Source: CAZJHX01 sp964545715
GTDB taxonomy: Bacteria > Myxococcota_A > UBA9042 > GCA-2863065
DNA: 6,838 nt
Assembly: GCA_964545715.1 (NCBI GenBank)
Contig: CAZJHX010000278.1
Coordinates: 1-6,838 of the forward strand
Direction of reading: 5' to 3'
In this document: piece after piece, positions 1-6,103 of the stretch
Layout: each line of letters starts with the position of its first letter
Position numbering within the stretch: position 1 is the first letter of the stretch
Made by a program: the position numbers and the translations under genes
Notes under the pieces: model-generated
What the model saw: only the letters and a program-made list of their open reading frames with translations
Databases searched by the model: none
Told to the model about the DNA's origin: nothing

Positions 1-99
1 CCCTCGAACGGGCCACCGGCCCGCCCTTCGGGGCCTTCGGCCAATCTGGCCGCGGACTCGTCGCGCCGGTTCTGTGCCAATTTCACCGAGGACTCCTAG
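1..99 (+). CDS. 3' end of an unidentified gene upstream of the DUF2357 gene
   Basis: The first forward frame is open from base 1 to a TAG at 97-99. It encodes 32 residues rich in Pro, Ser and Ala and ending FCANFTEDS. Most third codon positions are G or C (about 26 of 32), as expected for a real gene in this genome. The final G of the stop is also the first base of the next gene's GTG start, an arrangement typical of translationally coupled genes. I do not recognise the protein from this tail. DUF2357 nuclease genes often follow a McrB-like AAA+ GTPase/ATPase gene, so such a partner is possible, but nothing visible here proves it. The alternative is that this frame is chance and the next gene itself starts before the window, because its own frame is also open to base 1. 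Confidence 0.45.
   Translation, partial: PSNGPPARPSGPSANLAADSSRRFCANFTEDS
88..92 (+). promoter_or_regulatory. Ribosome binding site of the DUF2357 gene
   Basis: GAGGA lies six bases before the GTG at 99, a standard Shine-Dalgarno distance. It falls inside the last codons of the upstream frame. It is the main reason for placing the start at 99 although the reading frame stays open to the left edge. Confidence 0.55.
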
Positions 100-650
100 T
101 GTTTGACATCGATCCAGAGGTGCTCGTCGAGCTGGCCAACGGGCGTGAGCGCACGCTGGTCCAGGTGGTGGAGCGCATTTTGGAGCATCCGCACCGCGAG
201 ATCGTCGTCGACACCCCACTGGTCGAGCTGGAGGGCCTCACGGAGCCGGAGACCGAGCGCTTCTTGGATTTGATCTCGGATCCGGGTGCGCTGGCCCCCG
301 CCAAAGAGCCGCCGGTGCACTTCGACTACAACGGCTGGAATTTTCAGTTCACGCGCGTCTTTGACGCCCGGCCGCGCGCGACCTTTGACACCTACCCCAA
401 CCGCTTTGTCCGCCACTTCTTGCGTCGATTCCGCGACGCGCTGATGTCGCGGGAGAATCCGCCCGATGACGCCGCTCGGCTGGCACGCCGGCTTGACGCC
501 CTGGTCGCCAACTCGGTCCTGAACGACGTGCGACCGCTGCACCACATCAGCGCGGACCACAACGTCCTGCGTAAAGACCCGAATTATTTAGAGATTTTAC
601 GCATGAGCGTCGCCCTGACGCGGCTCATGCGAGGCGCGACGCCTACTTGA
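99..650 (+). CDS. DUF2357-like protein lacking the nuclease domain
   Basis: A 183-residue soluble protein with no signal peptide or membrane segment. Three stretches match my knowledge of DUF2357: a PHR motif after a helix (residues 31-33, ILEHPHRE), the hallmark TFDTYPNRFVRHFL (95-108), and VLRKDPNYLEILR (156-168), like the family's 'SQVLQRRPGYREVLR'. In full-length McrC-like proteins this region follows an N-terminal domain of about 200 residues and precedes a PD-(D/E)XK nuclease domain. Here the frame stops 15 residues after the last motif, and the DNA beyond belongs to a gene on the other strand, so no nuclease is encoded. Downstream forward frames look like antisense low complexity, not a frameshifted remnant. 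The GTG start is supported by a GAGGA site and the overlap with the previous stop. The frame is nevertheless open to base 1, so an earlier start outside the window cannot be excluded. It could be a structural partner of a McrB-like ATPase or a decayed effector. The domain call is from memory of the family. Confidence 0.7.
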   Translation: MFDIDPEVLVELANGRERTLVQVVERILEHPHREIVVDTPLVELEGLTEPETERFLDLISDPGALAPAKEPPVHFDYNGWNFQFTRVFDARPRATFDTYPNRFVRHFLRRFRDALMSRENPPDDAARLARRLDALVANSVLNDVRPLHHISADHNVLRKDPNYLEILRMSVALTRLMRGATPT

Positions 651-1395
651 TTGCGGCAGCCCACGGCGGCAGCCGCACCTTGGGGTCGACAGAGCGAGCC
701 TTGCGCACCGAGTACCGCGCGTCGTTCACCCGCGCGACCACCAGCGCCACGACCGCACGCAGCGCCCAATCGGACGCCTTGGCGCCGCCGCTCTTGGTCA
801 GCGCCTGCACCGAGGCGTAGGCCTCCGCCCAGCGGTGTGCGTCCATCAGCGCGTACACGTGGTTGACCGGCTCGTCGCCCTTGGCGGTGTCGGAGACGGC
901 CTGGTCCAGATGGGCCCAGTACTCGCTGCCGAAGAGCTTCAGCTTGGTCCCGATCAGCGTCATTTTGGGCCAGAAGCGGTTTTCGTAGATTCGCCAGCCG
1001 CTGCCCGTGCGCCGCAGCAGATAGATCTCGCGCACCTTCTCGGTGTAGCCCTCCTGCTGCACGACCGCCGTGCACACATAGCGCGCCAGGGTGCCGTCCT
1101 TGGAGAACAGCACCTCGGTCTTCTCGTGCTCCAGCGTGCGCGTCGTGTGCTCACCGGCAGACCGCAGCTCAGCACGCGCGAGGCCGCGCTTGTAATCCAC
1201 GATCAGCTCGTACTTCTGCTTGGGCTCGGGGCCGCGCTGCATGACCCAGCGACCGTCGCGCGCCCACGGTGCGATGTATGCCGCCGTGTCTCCGCGCACC
1301 AACCCGGCACGCTGGCTGTTCAAGACCAGGTCGGCGATCTCCTTCTCCGGGCTGTCCGCCGCGAGGAGGGATGCTGTGATGGCGATGATGAGCAT
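643..1395 (-). CDS. Exported protein with probable SnoaL/NTF2-like domain
   Basis: A 250-residue protein of unknown function. The N-terminus MLIIAITASLLAADS resembles a very short signal sequence: hydrophobic, with an Ala-rich end, but lacking the usual basic n-region. Residues 16-146 (EIADLVLNSQRAGLVRGDTAAYIAPWA..., then strands ending GSGWRIYENRFWP) have the helix-then-curved-sheet pattern of SnoaL/NTF2-like folds (inference). Residues 175-240 are Ala-rich helices reminiscent of a TPR pair. The start at 1395 is the first start codon downstream of the preceding gene's stop. The frame extends another 53 codons upstream, but that part overlaps the Cys-rich gene and looks non-coding. There is no clear Shine-Dalgarno site. 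With only 17 bases after the upstream stop at 1413, translation probably depends on reinitiation or coupling. Its end overlaps the convergent DUF2357 gene by 8 bases. It probably acts in the periplasm or at the surface alongside the large lipoprotein. Confidence 0.75.
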   Translation of the reverse strand: MLIIAITASLLAADSPEKEIADLVLNSQRAGLVRGDTAAYIAPWARDGRWVMQRGPEPKQKYELIVDYKRGLARAELRSAGEHTTRTLEHEKTEVLFSKDGTLARYVCTAVVQQEGYTEKVREIYLLRRTGSGWRIYENRFWPKMTLIGTKLKLFGSEYWAHLDQAVSDTAKGDEPVNHVYALMDAHRWAEAYASVQALTKSGGAKASDWALRAVVALVVARVNDARYSVRKARSVDPKVRLPPWAAAIK

Positions 1396-1412
1396 CGCGG
1401 GACTATAGAGGT

Positions 1413-4400
1413 TCAGTCGCCGCAGGTGAAGGTGATTGTGTACGATCCAACCGCGTCGAGGTAGCCGTCGACCGCTACGTAATAGGTTTCCCCGGCCTTT
1501 GCGTCGAACGTGACTTTTGAATAGGCGAAGGCCAAACAGCTCGCTGGATTGCAACCCAGCCCCTGATCGTGAAGCACGATGACGTCGGTCTCGACCTCTT
1601 CATCGGTGAGCTCCACGGTGACCTTTGTGTCAGCCTCCGCGACGTACGTGTACACGTACTCGGGCGCGTTGTACGTGTCGGGGCTGCAGCTCCACTCGGT
1701 GACGGCCGCGTTGGAGCCGGACGCGTCGTTGCTGTAGCCCTCCAGCGTCTCGGGGCACATCAGCGCGGTCGCGAACTGCGCCGTGTCGGGGATGCACGCG
1801 GGCTGGCAGTCGGCGCTGACTCCAAAGCAGTCCCCGTCCTCGCAGTCGACCAGGCCGTCGCCGTCGTCGTCGGTCGTGTTGGTGCAGTCCTCCGCCGAGG
1901 GTGGATCCACCGGGTCGTCGGTCGGCTCTTCCGTGCCCGACGGACAGGCGACGTCGATGGTGTAGAGCCCCTCCGCGCCGTTGTAGCCGTCGATCACCAC
2001 GTAGTAGCGCTGGCCGGCCACCGCGTCGAACGTCGCGCCACCCAGACCGTAGGCGATGCACCCGTCGGCGCCGCACGCGTCGCCGGCGCCCGCCTTCAGC
2101 ACGAGCACGTCAGTCTCCGCGGTCTCGTCGCCCAGCGTCACGGTCACGGTCTCAGTGGCGGGCGCGTCGAACACATACGCGTACTCGGGCGCGGCGTAGG
2201 TCCACGGGTTGCCACACCCCTCGTATTTCTCAAAGACGTTGGTGGTGCCGCCCAGGTAGTTGCCCCACAGGTCGGACCCGCCGCACGACAGCGTCCATTT
2301 CGCGTCGCAAGCCGCCGGCGCGCAGCCCACCGCCGCAGCACAGTCGGGGTCGTCGCAGTCCAGCGCCCCGTCCGCGTCGTCGTCCTTGCCGTCGTCGCAG
2401 GCCAGCTCTTGCGCCGGCGTGCACTGCATCGTAATCGTGTACTCATCTTCGGCGTCGAAGTAGCCGTCGACCACCACAAAATATGTCTCACCGGCGACCA
2501 TGGGCACGTCCACCTGGGAGTAGCCGAACGCCAGACAGCTCTCGGTGTTGCAGCTGCCCTCGTCGGCCTTCATAACCAGTACGTCCGTGGCGGTCTGCTC
2601 GTTGCTGAGCGTCAGGTTCATCACACCGTCGTACGGCGCCTGGAACCAATAGGTGTACTCGCCGCCGGGATAGCTGTCGTTGCTGCAGGCGTAGTCGGTC
2701 AGCAGCTTGGTCGCGCCCGCCTGGCCGGTGTGCCAGGTGTGAAAGAAGCCGCACGACAGTGTCCACTGCGCCTGGCACGTGGTCGTGCAGGAGTTGGCGA
2801 GCCCGGGGTGGCAGATCCCGTCCATGCAGGAGTCTCCGGTAGTGCACGAGTCCAGGTCGTCACAGCTCGTGTCGCTGAGCGCCTGCGATGTGCAGCCGAA
2901 CTCCGGGTCGCACCCGTCGGTGGTGCACGGGTTGCCGTCATCGCACTTCAGCGCCCCGCCCGACGTGCACTGGCCCTGCTGGCAGGACTCGCCAAGGGTG
3001 CAGGCGGTGCCGTCATCGCACGGCTTTCCGTTGGGCACCGTCGTCGGCATGCACGCGCCGGTGGTCGGCTGGCACTGGTCGATCAGGCAGCCCGTCGCAT
3101 CCTCACTGAGCGGACACGACACGACAGACGCCGGATCGGTCACGCACTTGCCGCCGGCGCAGATCAGCACGCCGTTGCACAGGTCCCCGTCCTCGAACTG
3201 CGCGCAGTCGGAGGTGGCCTCACACGCACACGCTTGCGTCTGTGTCCCCGAGCACGCGCCCGAGATGCAGGCGTCATTGACCGTGCAGGGGTTACCGTCA
3301 TCGCATTGCGAGTCATTGAAGGTGTGCACGCAGCCGATGAGCGCGTCGCAGGCGTCGTCGGTGCACAGCTCGCCGTCGTCACAGGACTTGGCCTCGCCGC
3401 CGCACTTGCCCGCTGTGCAGTGATCGGAGGTGGTGCAGGTGTCGCCGTCGTCGCACTCCACACCGTCCGCCACCGGGTTGGACAAGCACTCGCCTGTCGC
3501 CGGGATGCACTGGGCCTTGGCGCACGGATTGACCGCCCCGGCCGCGCAGTCGACGACCGTAAACGGGTTTACTACGCACTCTCCGCCCACGCACTCCAGC
3601 AGCCCGTTGCACAGGTCCCCGTCGTCAAACGCCGCGCATTGTTCGTTGCTCTGGCAGCCGCAGTCGCCCACGCCCTGACACACGCCGTCCTGGCACATGT
3701 CGTTGTCGGTGCAGTCGTTGAAGTCGTCGCACACGACGCCGCTGACCGCCTTGGACACGCACCCGGTCGCCTTGTTGCAGCTGTCCTCCGTGCACGGGTT
3801 CGTGTCGTCGCACACCACGGCCTGACCAACACAGGCGCCGTCCTCGCAGTGGTCGCCCGACGTGCACGCGCTCTTGTCGTCGCACGCGCTGCCACCCAGC
3901 GCTGGCTTGGTCACGCAGTTGCCGGTCGCCGGCTCGCAGCTGACGGACGCGCACTGCCCCGCCGCCTGAGCCTGGGCCTCACAGCTGACGATGGTCTTGG
4001 ACTCCACCACGCACTTCCCGGCGTCGCACTGCAGCGTCCCGTTGCACAGGTTGCCGTCCTCAAAGACCATGCACTCGGCGTCCTTGATGCAGTCGCAGCT
4101 CTCGCTTGCGGTGCCGGTACACGCGCCCCCGGCGCACTTGTCGTTCACCGTGCACAGGTCTCCGTCGTCGCACGCCGCGCTGTTGGGCGTGTAGACACAC
4201 CCGCTCTCGGCCGCGCATTTGTCGTCGGTGCACGGATTGCTGTCGTCGCACACCTGCGCCTTGCCCTTGCAGACCCCTGCGGCGCAGGCGTCGCTGGTCG
4301 TGCACGCGTCGGAGTCGTCGCACGGCGTGGACTCGGGCTTAGGCGTCGTCTTGCACTTGCCGGTCGCCGGATTGCACGCATTGTCGCGGCAGGGCCCGCC

Positions 4401-5042
4401 GGCGTTCGGGTCGCAGGTGATCACGGTCCCGGCTTTGGGCACGCACTCGTTGCCCAGGCATGCGAGCACCCCGTTGCAGAGGTCGGCGTCGTCAAACTGC
4501 GCGCAGTCCGCGTCGCCCTGGCACTGGCACTGCGGATTGGGCTGGCCCGTGCACTCCCCGCCGCTGCACTTGTCCGACGTCGTGCAGAACAGGCCGTCGT
4601 CGCACAGCGCCGAGTTCGGCTCCGCCACGCATTTGCCGCTGGTCGGGTCGCAGCTGTCATTGGTGCACGGGTTGTCGTCGCTGCAGACCCGCGGCGTGCC
4701 CTGGCAATGCCCGCTGACGCACTTGCCGGCCTGCGTGCACGGGTTGCCGTCGTCGCAGTTGGTCCCGCTCGCGGCCGCCAGCGGCTTGCAGTTGCGCGAC
4801 ACCGGATCGCAGCTGGGGGACGCACACGGCCCCAGGTCACCGAGCGCCGCCACGCAATCCGCGTCCGCCGTGCAACCGATGAACTGGTCGGTATCGTCGT
4901 CCGTGGTCGGCGGCCCGCCGCCCGGTCCGCGGGGACTGGGATCGACCGGCGCAAGCGGCACATCTTCCGCGCACGACACGACACCCATCAACATGAGAGC
5001 AAACAGAGGGCAGATCAGGCCCTGGACTCGTCCATTCAACAT
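1413..5042 (-). CDS. Giant Cys-rich repeat lipoprotein with three PPC-like domains
   Basis: A 1209-residue surface lipoprotein. Residues 1-23 form a lipoprotein signal ending in lipobox VVSC, with Cys24 as the acylated residue. A Pro/Gly/Asp-rich linker follows (25-55). Residues 56-756 hold about 107 cysteines in repeats of the type CDDGNPCTxDxC...GCV and CTxxDxCxxGxCxG. Four units of 144-145 residues (175-318, 319-463, 464-607, 608-756) carry 22 Cys each with nearly fixed spacing; a shorter unit (56-174) precedes them. Then come three related beta-rich domains (about 757-874, 912-1033, 1083-1207), each with TDVLV(L/M) and AGxxYYVVxDGY motifs, like bacterial pre-peptidase C-terminal (PPC) domains. 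They are joined by hinges with DDDxDGxxDCxDxDC, a probable Ca2+-binding pattern. The start at 5042 is fixed by the lipobox and a GGAG site seven bases upstream; a 99-codon upstream extension would overlap the divergent kelch gene and hide the signal. No catalytic residues were seen. An adhesive, stalk or surface-layer role is inferred. Confidence 0.88.
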   Translation of the reverse strand: MLNGRVQGLICPLFALMLMGVVSCAEDVPLAPVDPSPRGPGGGPPTTDDDTDQFIGCTADADCVAALGDLGPCASPSCDPVSRNCKPLAAASGTNCDDGNPCTQAGKCVSGHCQGTPRVCSDDNPCTNDSCDPTSGKCVAEPNSALCDDGLFCTTSDKCSGGECTGQPNPQCQCQGDADCAQFDDADLCNGVLACLGNECVPKAGTVITCDPNAGGPCRDNACNPATGKCKTTPKPESTPCDDSDACTTSDACAAGVCKGKAQVCDDSNPCTDDKCAAESGCVYTPNSAACDDGDLCTVNDKCAGGACTGTASESCDCIKDAECMVFEDGNLCNGTLQCDAGKCVVESKTIVSCEAQAQAAGQCASVSCEPATGNCVTKPALGGSACDDKSACTSGDHCEDGACVGQAVVCDDTNPCTEDSCNKATGCVSKAVSGVVCDDFNDCTDNDMCQDGVCQGVGDCGCQSNEQCAAFDDGDLCNGLLECVGGECVVNPFTVVDCAAGAVNPCAKAQCIPATGECLSNPVADGVECDDGDTCTTSDHCTAGKCGGEAKSCDDGELCTDDACDALIGCVHTFNDSQCDDGNPCTVNDACISGACSGTQTQACACEATSDCAQFEDGDLCNGVLICAGGKCVTDPASVVSCPLSEDATGCLIDQCQPTTGACMPTTVPNGKPCDDGTACTLGESCQQGQCTSGGALKCDDGNPCTTDGCDPEFGCTSQALSDTSCDDLDSCTTGDSCMDGICHPGLANSCTTTCQAQWTLSCGFFHTWHTGQAGATKLLTDYACSNDSYPGGEYTYWFQAPYDGVMNLTLSNEQTATDVLVMKADEGSCNTESCLAFGYSQVDVPMVAGETYFVVVDGYFDAEDEYTITMQCTPAQELACDDGKDDDADGALDCDDPDCAAAVGCAPAACDAKWTLSCGGSDLWGNYLGGTTNVFEKYEGCGNPWTYAAPEYAYVFDAPATETVTVTLGDETAETDVLVLKAGAGDACGADGCIAYGLGGATFDAVAGQRYYVVIDGYNGAEGLYTIDVACPSGTEEPTDDPVDPPSAEDCTNTTDDDGDGLVDCEDGDCFGVSADCQPACIPDTAQFATALMCPETLEGYSNDASGSNAAVTEWSCSPDTYNAPEYVYTYVAEADTKVTVELTDEEVETDVIVLHDQGLGCNPASCLAFAYSKVTFDAKAGETYYVAVDGYLDAVGSYTITFTCGD
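1422..1796 (-). other. PPC-like beta-sandwich domain 3 of the Cys-rich lipoprotein
   Basis: Residues 1083-1207. It shows APEYVYTYVAE, VETDVIVLH, SCLAFAYSK, AGETYYVAVDGYLDAVGSY and a closing FTC two residues before the stop. It is the C-terminus of the protein, with no sorting tail or membrane segment after it, consistent with anchoring at the lipidated N-terminus only. Confidence 0.6.
1827..1886 (-). other. Acidic hinge 2, DDDGDGLVDCEDGDC motif
   Basis: Residues 1053-1072 repeat the hinge pattern seen after domain 1 (CTNTTDDDGDGLVDCEDGDC), after a Pro/Asp/Glu-rich linker. It joins domains 2 and 3. Confidence 0.6.
1944..2309 (-). other. PPC-like beta-sandwich domain 2 of the Cys-rich lipoprotein
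   Basis: Residues 912-1033, starting CDAKWTLSCGG. It has APEYAYVFDAP, AETDVLVLK, GCIAYGLGG, AGQRYYVVIDGYNGAEGLY and a closing VAC, matching domain 1 motif by motif. Confidence 0.6.
2340..2399 (-). other. Acidic hinge 1, DDDxDGxxDCxDxDC motif
   Basis: Residues 882-901 read CDDGKDDDADGALDCDDPDC. This Asp-rich, two-Cys pattern is common between domains of myxobacterial surface proteins and resembles calcium-binding loops. Calcium binding here is inferred. Confidence 0.6.
2421..2774 (-). other. PPC-like beta-sandwich domain 1 of the Cys-rich lipoprotein
   Basis: Protein residues 757-874, starting QAQWTLSCG. It contains EYTYWFQAP, TATDVLVMK, SCLAFGYSQ, AGETYFVVVDGYFDAEDEY and a closing TMQC. The order of strands and the DGY turn recur in the two following domains. 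The PPC (pre-peptidase C-terminal) assignment is by general pattern; the domains have their own conserved cysteines and may form a distinct subfamily. Confidence 0.6.
2787..4877 (-). repeat. Five tandem Cys-rich protein repeat units (coding)
   Basis: These are internal repeats of the giant lipoprotein. In gene order the units are 4877-4521 (short), 4520-4089, 4088-3654, 3653-3222 and 3221-2787. Each full unit starts with an acidic ...DC segment and D-LCNG-L-C-G-CV, then runs through C-PATG-C, CDD-xx-CTxxDxC, CDDxNPCT and a second CDD...C block to a CxC closure. The fifth has CTTTC instead of CxC, so its last Cys lies at residue 756, just past the marked end. The first unit matches the rest except that it lacks the LCNG...C segment and its four cysteines. 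Units differ widely in the non-Cys residues, so the array looks old, not a recent DNA duplication. Confidence 0.85.
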
Positions 5043-5088
5043 CAGCAAACTCCAACAACTCAGCAAGACATGGACTGATCGCGGAAGT
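5043..5088. promoter_or_regulatory. 46-base divergent control region
   Basis: This is all the DNA between the starts of the Cys-rich lipoprotein (leftward) and the kelch lipoprotein (rightward). It is visibly richer in A than its surroundings and holds the leftward GGAG site. It is too short for two independent promoters, so promoter elements must overlap each other or the coding 5' ends. A CAGCAA hexamer occurs twice (5043-5048 and 5061-5066). I found no convincing -35/-10 pair on either strand. Confidence 0.45.
5050..5053 (-). promoter_or_regulatory. Ribosome binding site of the Cys-rich lipoprotein gene
   Basis: On the minus strand GGAG lies seven bases before the ATG at 5042. This decides the start against the longer open frame that continues to 5339. 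Confidence 0.7.
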
Positions 5089-6102
5089 ATGGGAACGAGA
5101 CCAAAAAGGCAAGGCTTTTCGGACGGGGGTTCGGAATCGTCCGCCGCAAAGGCCGTTGCCATCGCCCTGATCGTGCTTCTGGGCTGTGACCAGTCCGAGC
5201 CGCCGGACGCCGCGCCATCACCGCTGGTCTGGGCCGAAGCCGCCCCGTGCCCCGCCGAGCGCTTTGAAGCCATGGGGGCGGCGACGTCCGCGGGTCTCCT
5301 GGTCCTGGGCGGCTTCAGCAGCGGCACGCTGGCCGTCACCCGTCGCGTCGACCGCTTCGACGGCGCCCAATGGACACAGCTGGCCGATCTCCCGGGCGCG
5401 CAAACCCACTCGGGCGTCGCGGTGGACGGCGATGTGCTTTATCTCGCGGGCGGCTTCATCGGCACGGGCGACTGGACCACCACGGCCGAGGTCTGGCGCT
5501 ACCAAGCGGACTCGTGGTCGGCAGCCCAGCCCCTCCCCGAGCCTCGGGCGGGCCTGGTCCTGGTCCGCCGCGGCCGCATCCTGCACGCCGTCGGCGGCCT
5601 GGCCCACAACGGCCAATCGGACACAGGCGCTCACCAGACGCTGAACCTCGACGCCGCCACACCGGCCTGGACGGATCGGGCGCCGCTGCCCAACCCGCGA
5701 AACCACCTGGGCGGCGCCCTCATCAGCGACCGCGTTCACGTCGTCGGCGGCCGCCACGGCTGGAACGAGAACACGGGCAACCAGACCTCGCACCATGCGT
5801 TCAGCGCGGACGCCTGGACCGAGCTGGCGCCCATCCCGGTGGGGCGCTGCGAGATCGCCGACGCCACGCTGGCCGCGCCCGACGGCTCTCTGCTGGTGAT
5901 CGGCGGCTCGACCGAGGGCGTAAAGCCCAGCGAGCACGTCTGGCGCTACGATCCCCAGGCCGACGAGTGGGCCGCGCTGACGGCCCTACCCGGCCCGAGA
6001 AAGGGCGCGGTCGCGGGCTTCGTAAACGGCGCGCTGCTCGTGACGACCGGCTCCCCGACCGGCACGGACCCGATCGACACGACGTTCACCGCGACCTGGT
6101 GA
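5089..6102 (+). CDS. Kelch-repeat beta-propeller lipoprotein
   Basis: A 337-residue lipoprotein. The signal is unusual: a 20-residue polar, basic leader, then the hydrophobic stretch AKAVAIALIV and lipobox LLGC with Cys33 as the modified residue. Asp follows the Cys. From residue 55 to the end come six kelch motifs, each with a Gly-Gly pair followed by a Trp about 20 residues on. The pairs fall at 74-75, 121-122, 169-170, 220-221 and 272-273, with a degenerate TTG at 319-321. The period is about 50 residues, consistent with a complete six-bladed propeller. Kelch propellers bind proteins or glycans, and no catalytic signature was seen. The ATG at 5089 is the only usable start: upstream the frame runs antisense through the Cys-rich gene. 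GGAAG lies only one base before the ATG, too close for a normal site, so initiation may be weak or leaderless. The gene is divergent from the Cys-rich gene and convergent with the next. Confidence 0.85.
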   Translation: MGTRPKRQGFSDGGSESSAAKAVAIALIVLLGCDQSEPPDAAPSPLVWAEAAPCPAERFEAMGAATSAGLLVLGGFSSGTLAVTRRVDRFDGAQWTQLADLPGAQTHSGVAVDGDVLYLAGGFIGTGDWTTTAEVWRYQADSWSAAQPLPEPRAGLVLVRRGRILHAVGGLAHNGQSDTGAHQTLNLDAATPAWTDRAPLPNPRNHLGGALISDRVHVVGGRHGWNENTGNQTSHHAFSADAWTELAPIPVGRCEIADATLAAPDGSLLVIGGSTEGVKPSEHVWRYDPQADEWAALTALPGPRKGAVAGFVNGALLVTTGSPTGTDPIDTTFTATW

Positions 6103-6103
6103 G

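Noticed and set aside
632..644. Hairpin AGGCG-CGA-CGCCT between the convergent genes as a terminator
   Set aside because: The stem is only five pairs, there is no T tract on either strand, and it lies within coding sequence.
1396..1554. A 53-residue extension of the SnoaL-like protein
   Set aside because: It lies inside the end of the Cys-rich gene in another frame, and the hydrophobic signal-like start begins at 1395.
1569..5078. An 1169-codon open frame on the plus strand, opposite the Cys-rich lipoprotein gene
   Set aside because: It is the antisense of a gene whose codons rarely give stops on the other strand. The predicted protein is a Val/Ala/Arg-rich string with no domain, while the opposite strand has a lipobox, repeats and domains.
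4219..5088. A 290-residue N-terminal extension of the kelch protein
   Set aside because: It runs antisense through the Cys-rich repeats and has no domain; the signal and lipobox fit the ATG at 5089.
5090..5126. Minus-strand TTGCCT and CATACT as a promoter for the Cys-rich gene
   Set aside because: The -35 match is poor and the spacer is about 15 bases; too weak to call.
5043..5339. A 99-residue N-terminal extension of the Cys-rich protein
   Set aside because: It overlaps the kelch gene in antisense, would bury the lipoprotein signal, and the ATG at 5042 has a good ribosome site.
5218..5937. A 239-residue open frame on the minus strand opposite the kelch gene
   Set aside because: It is a shadow of a GC-rich gene; the plus strand shows regular kelch motifs and a lipobox.
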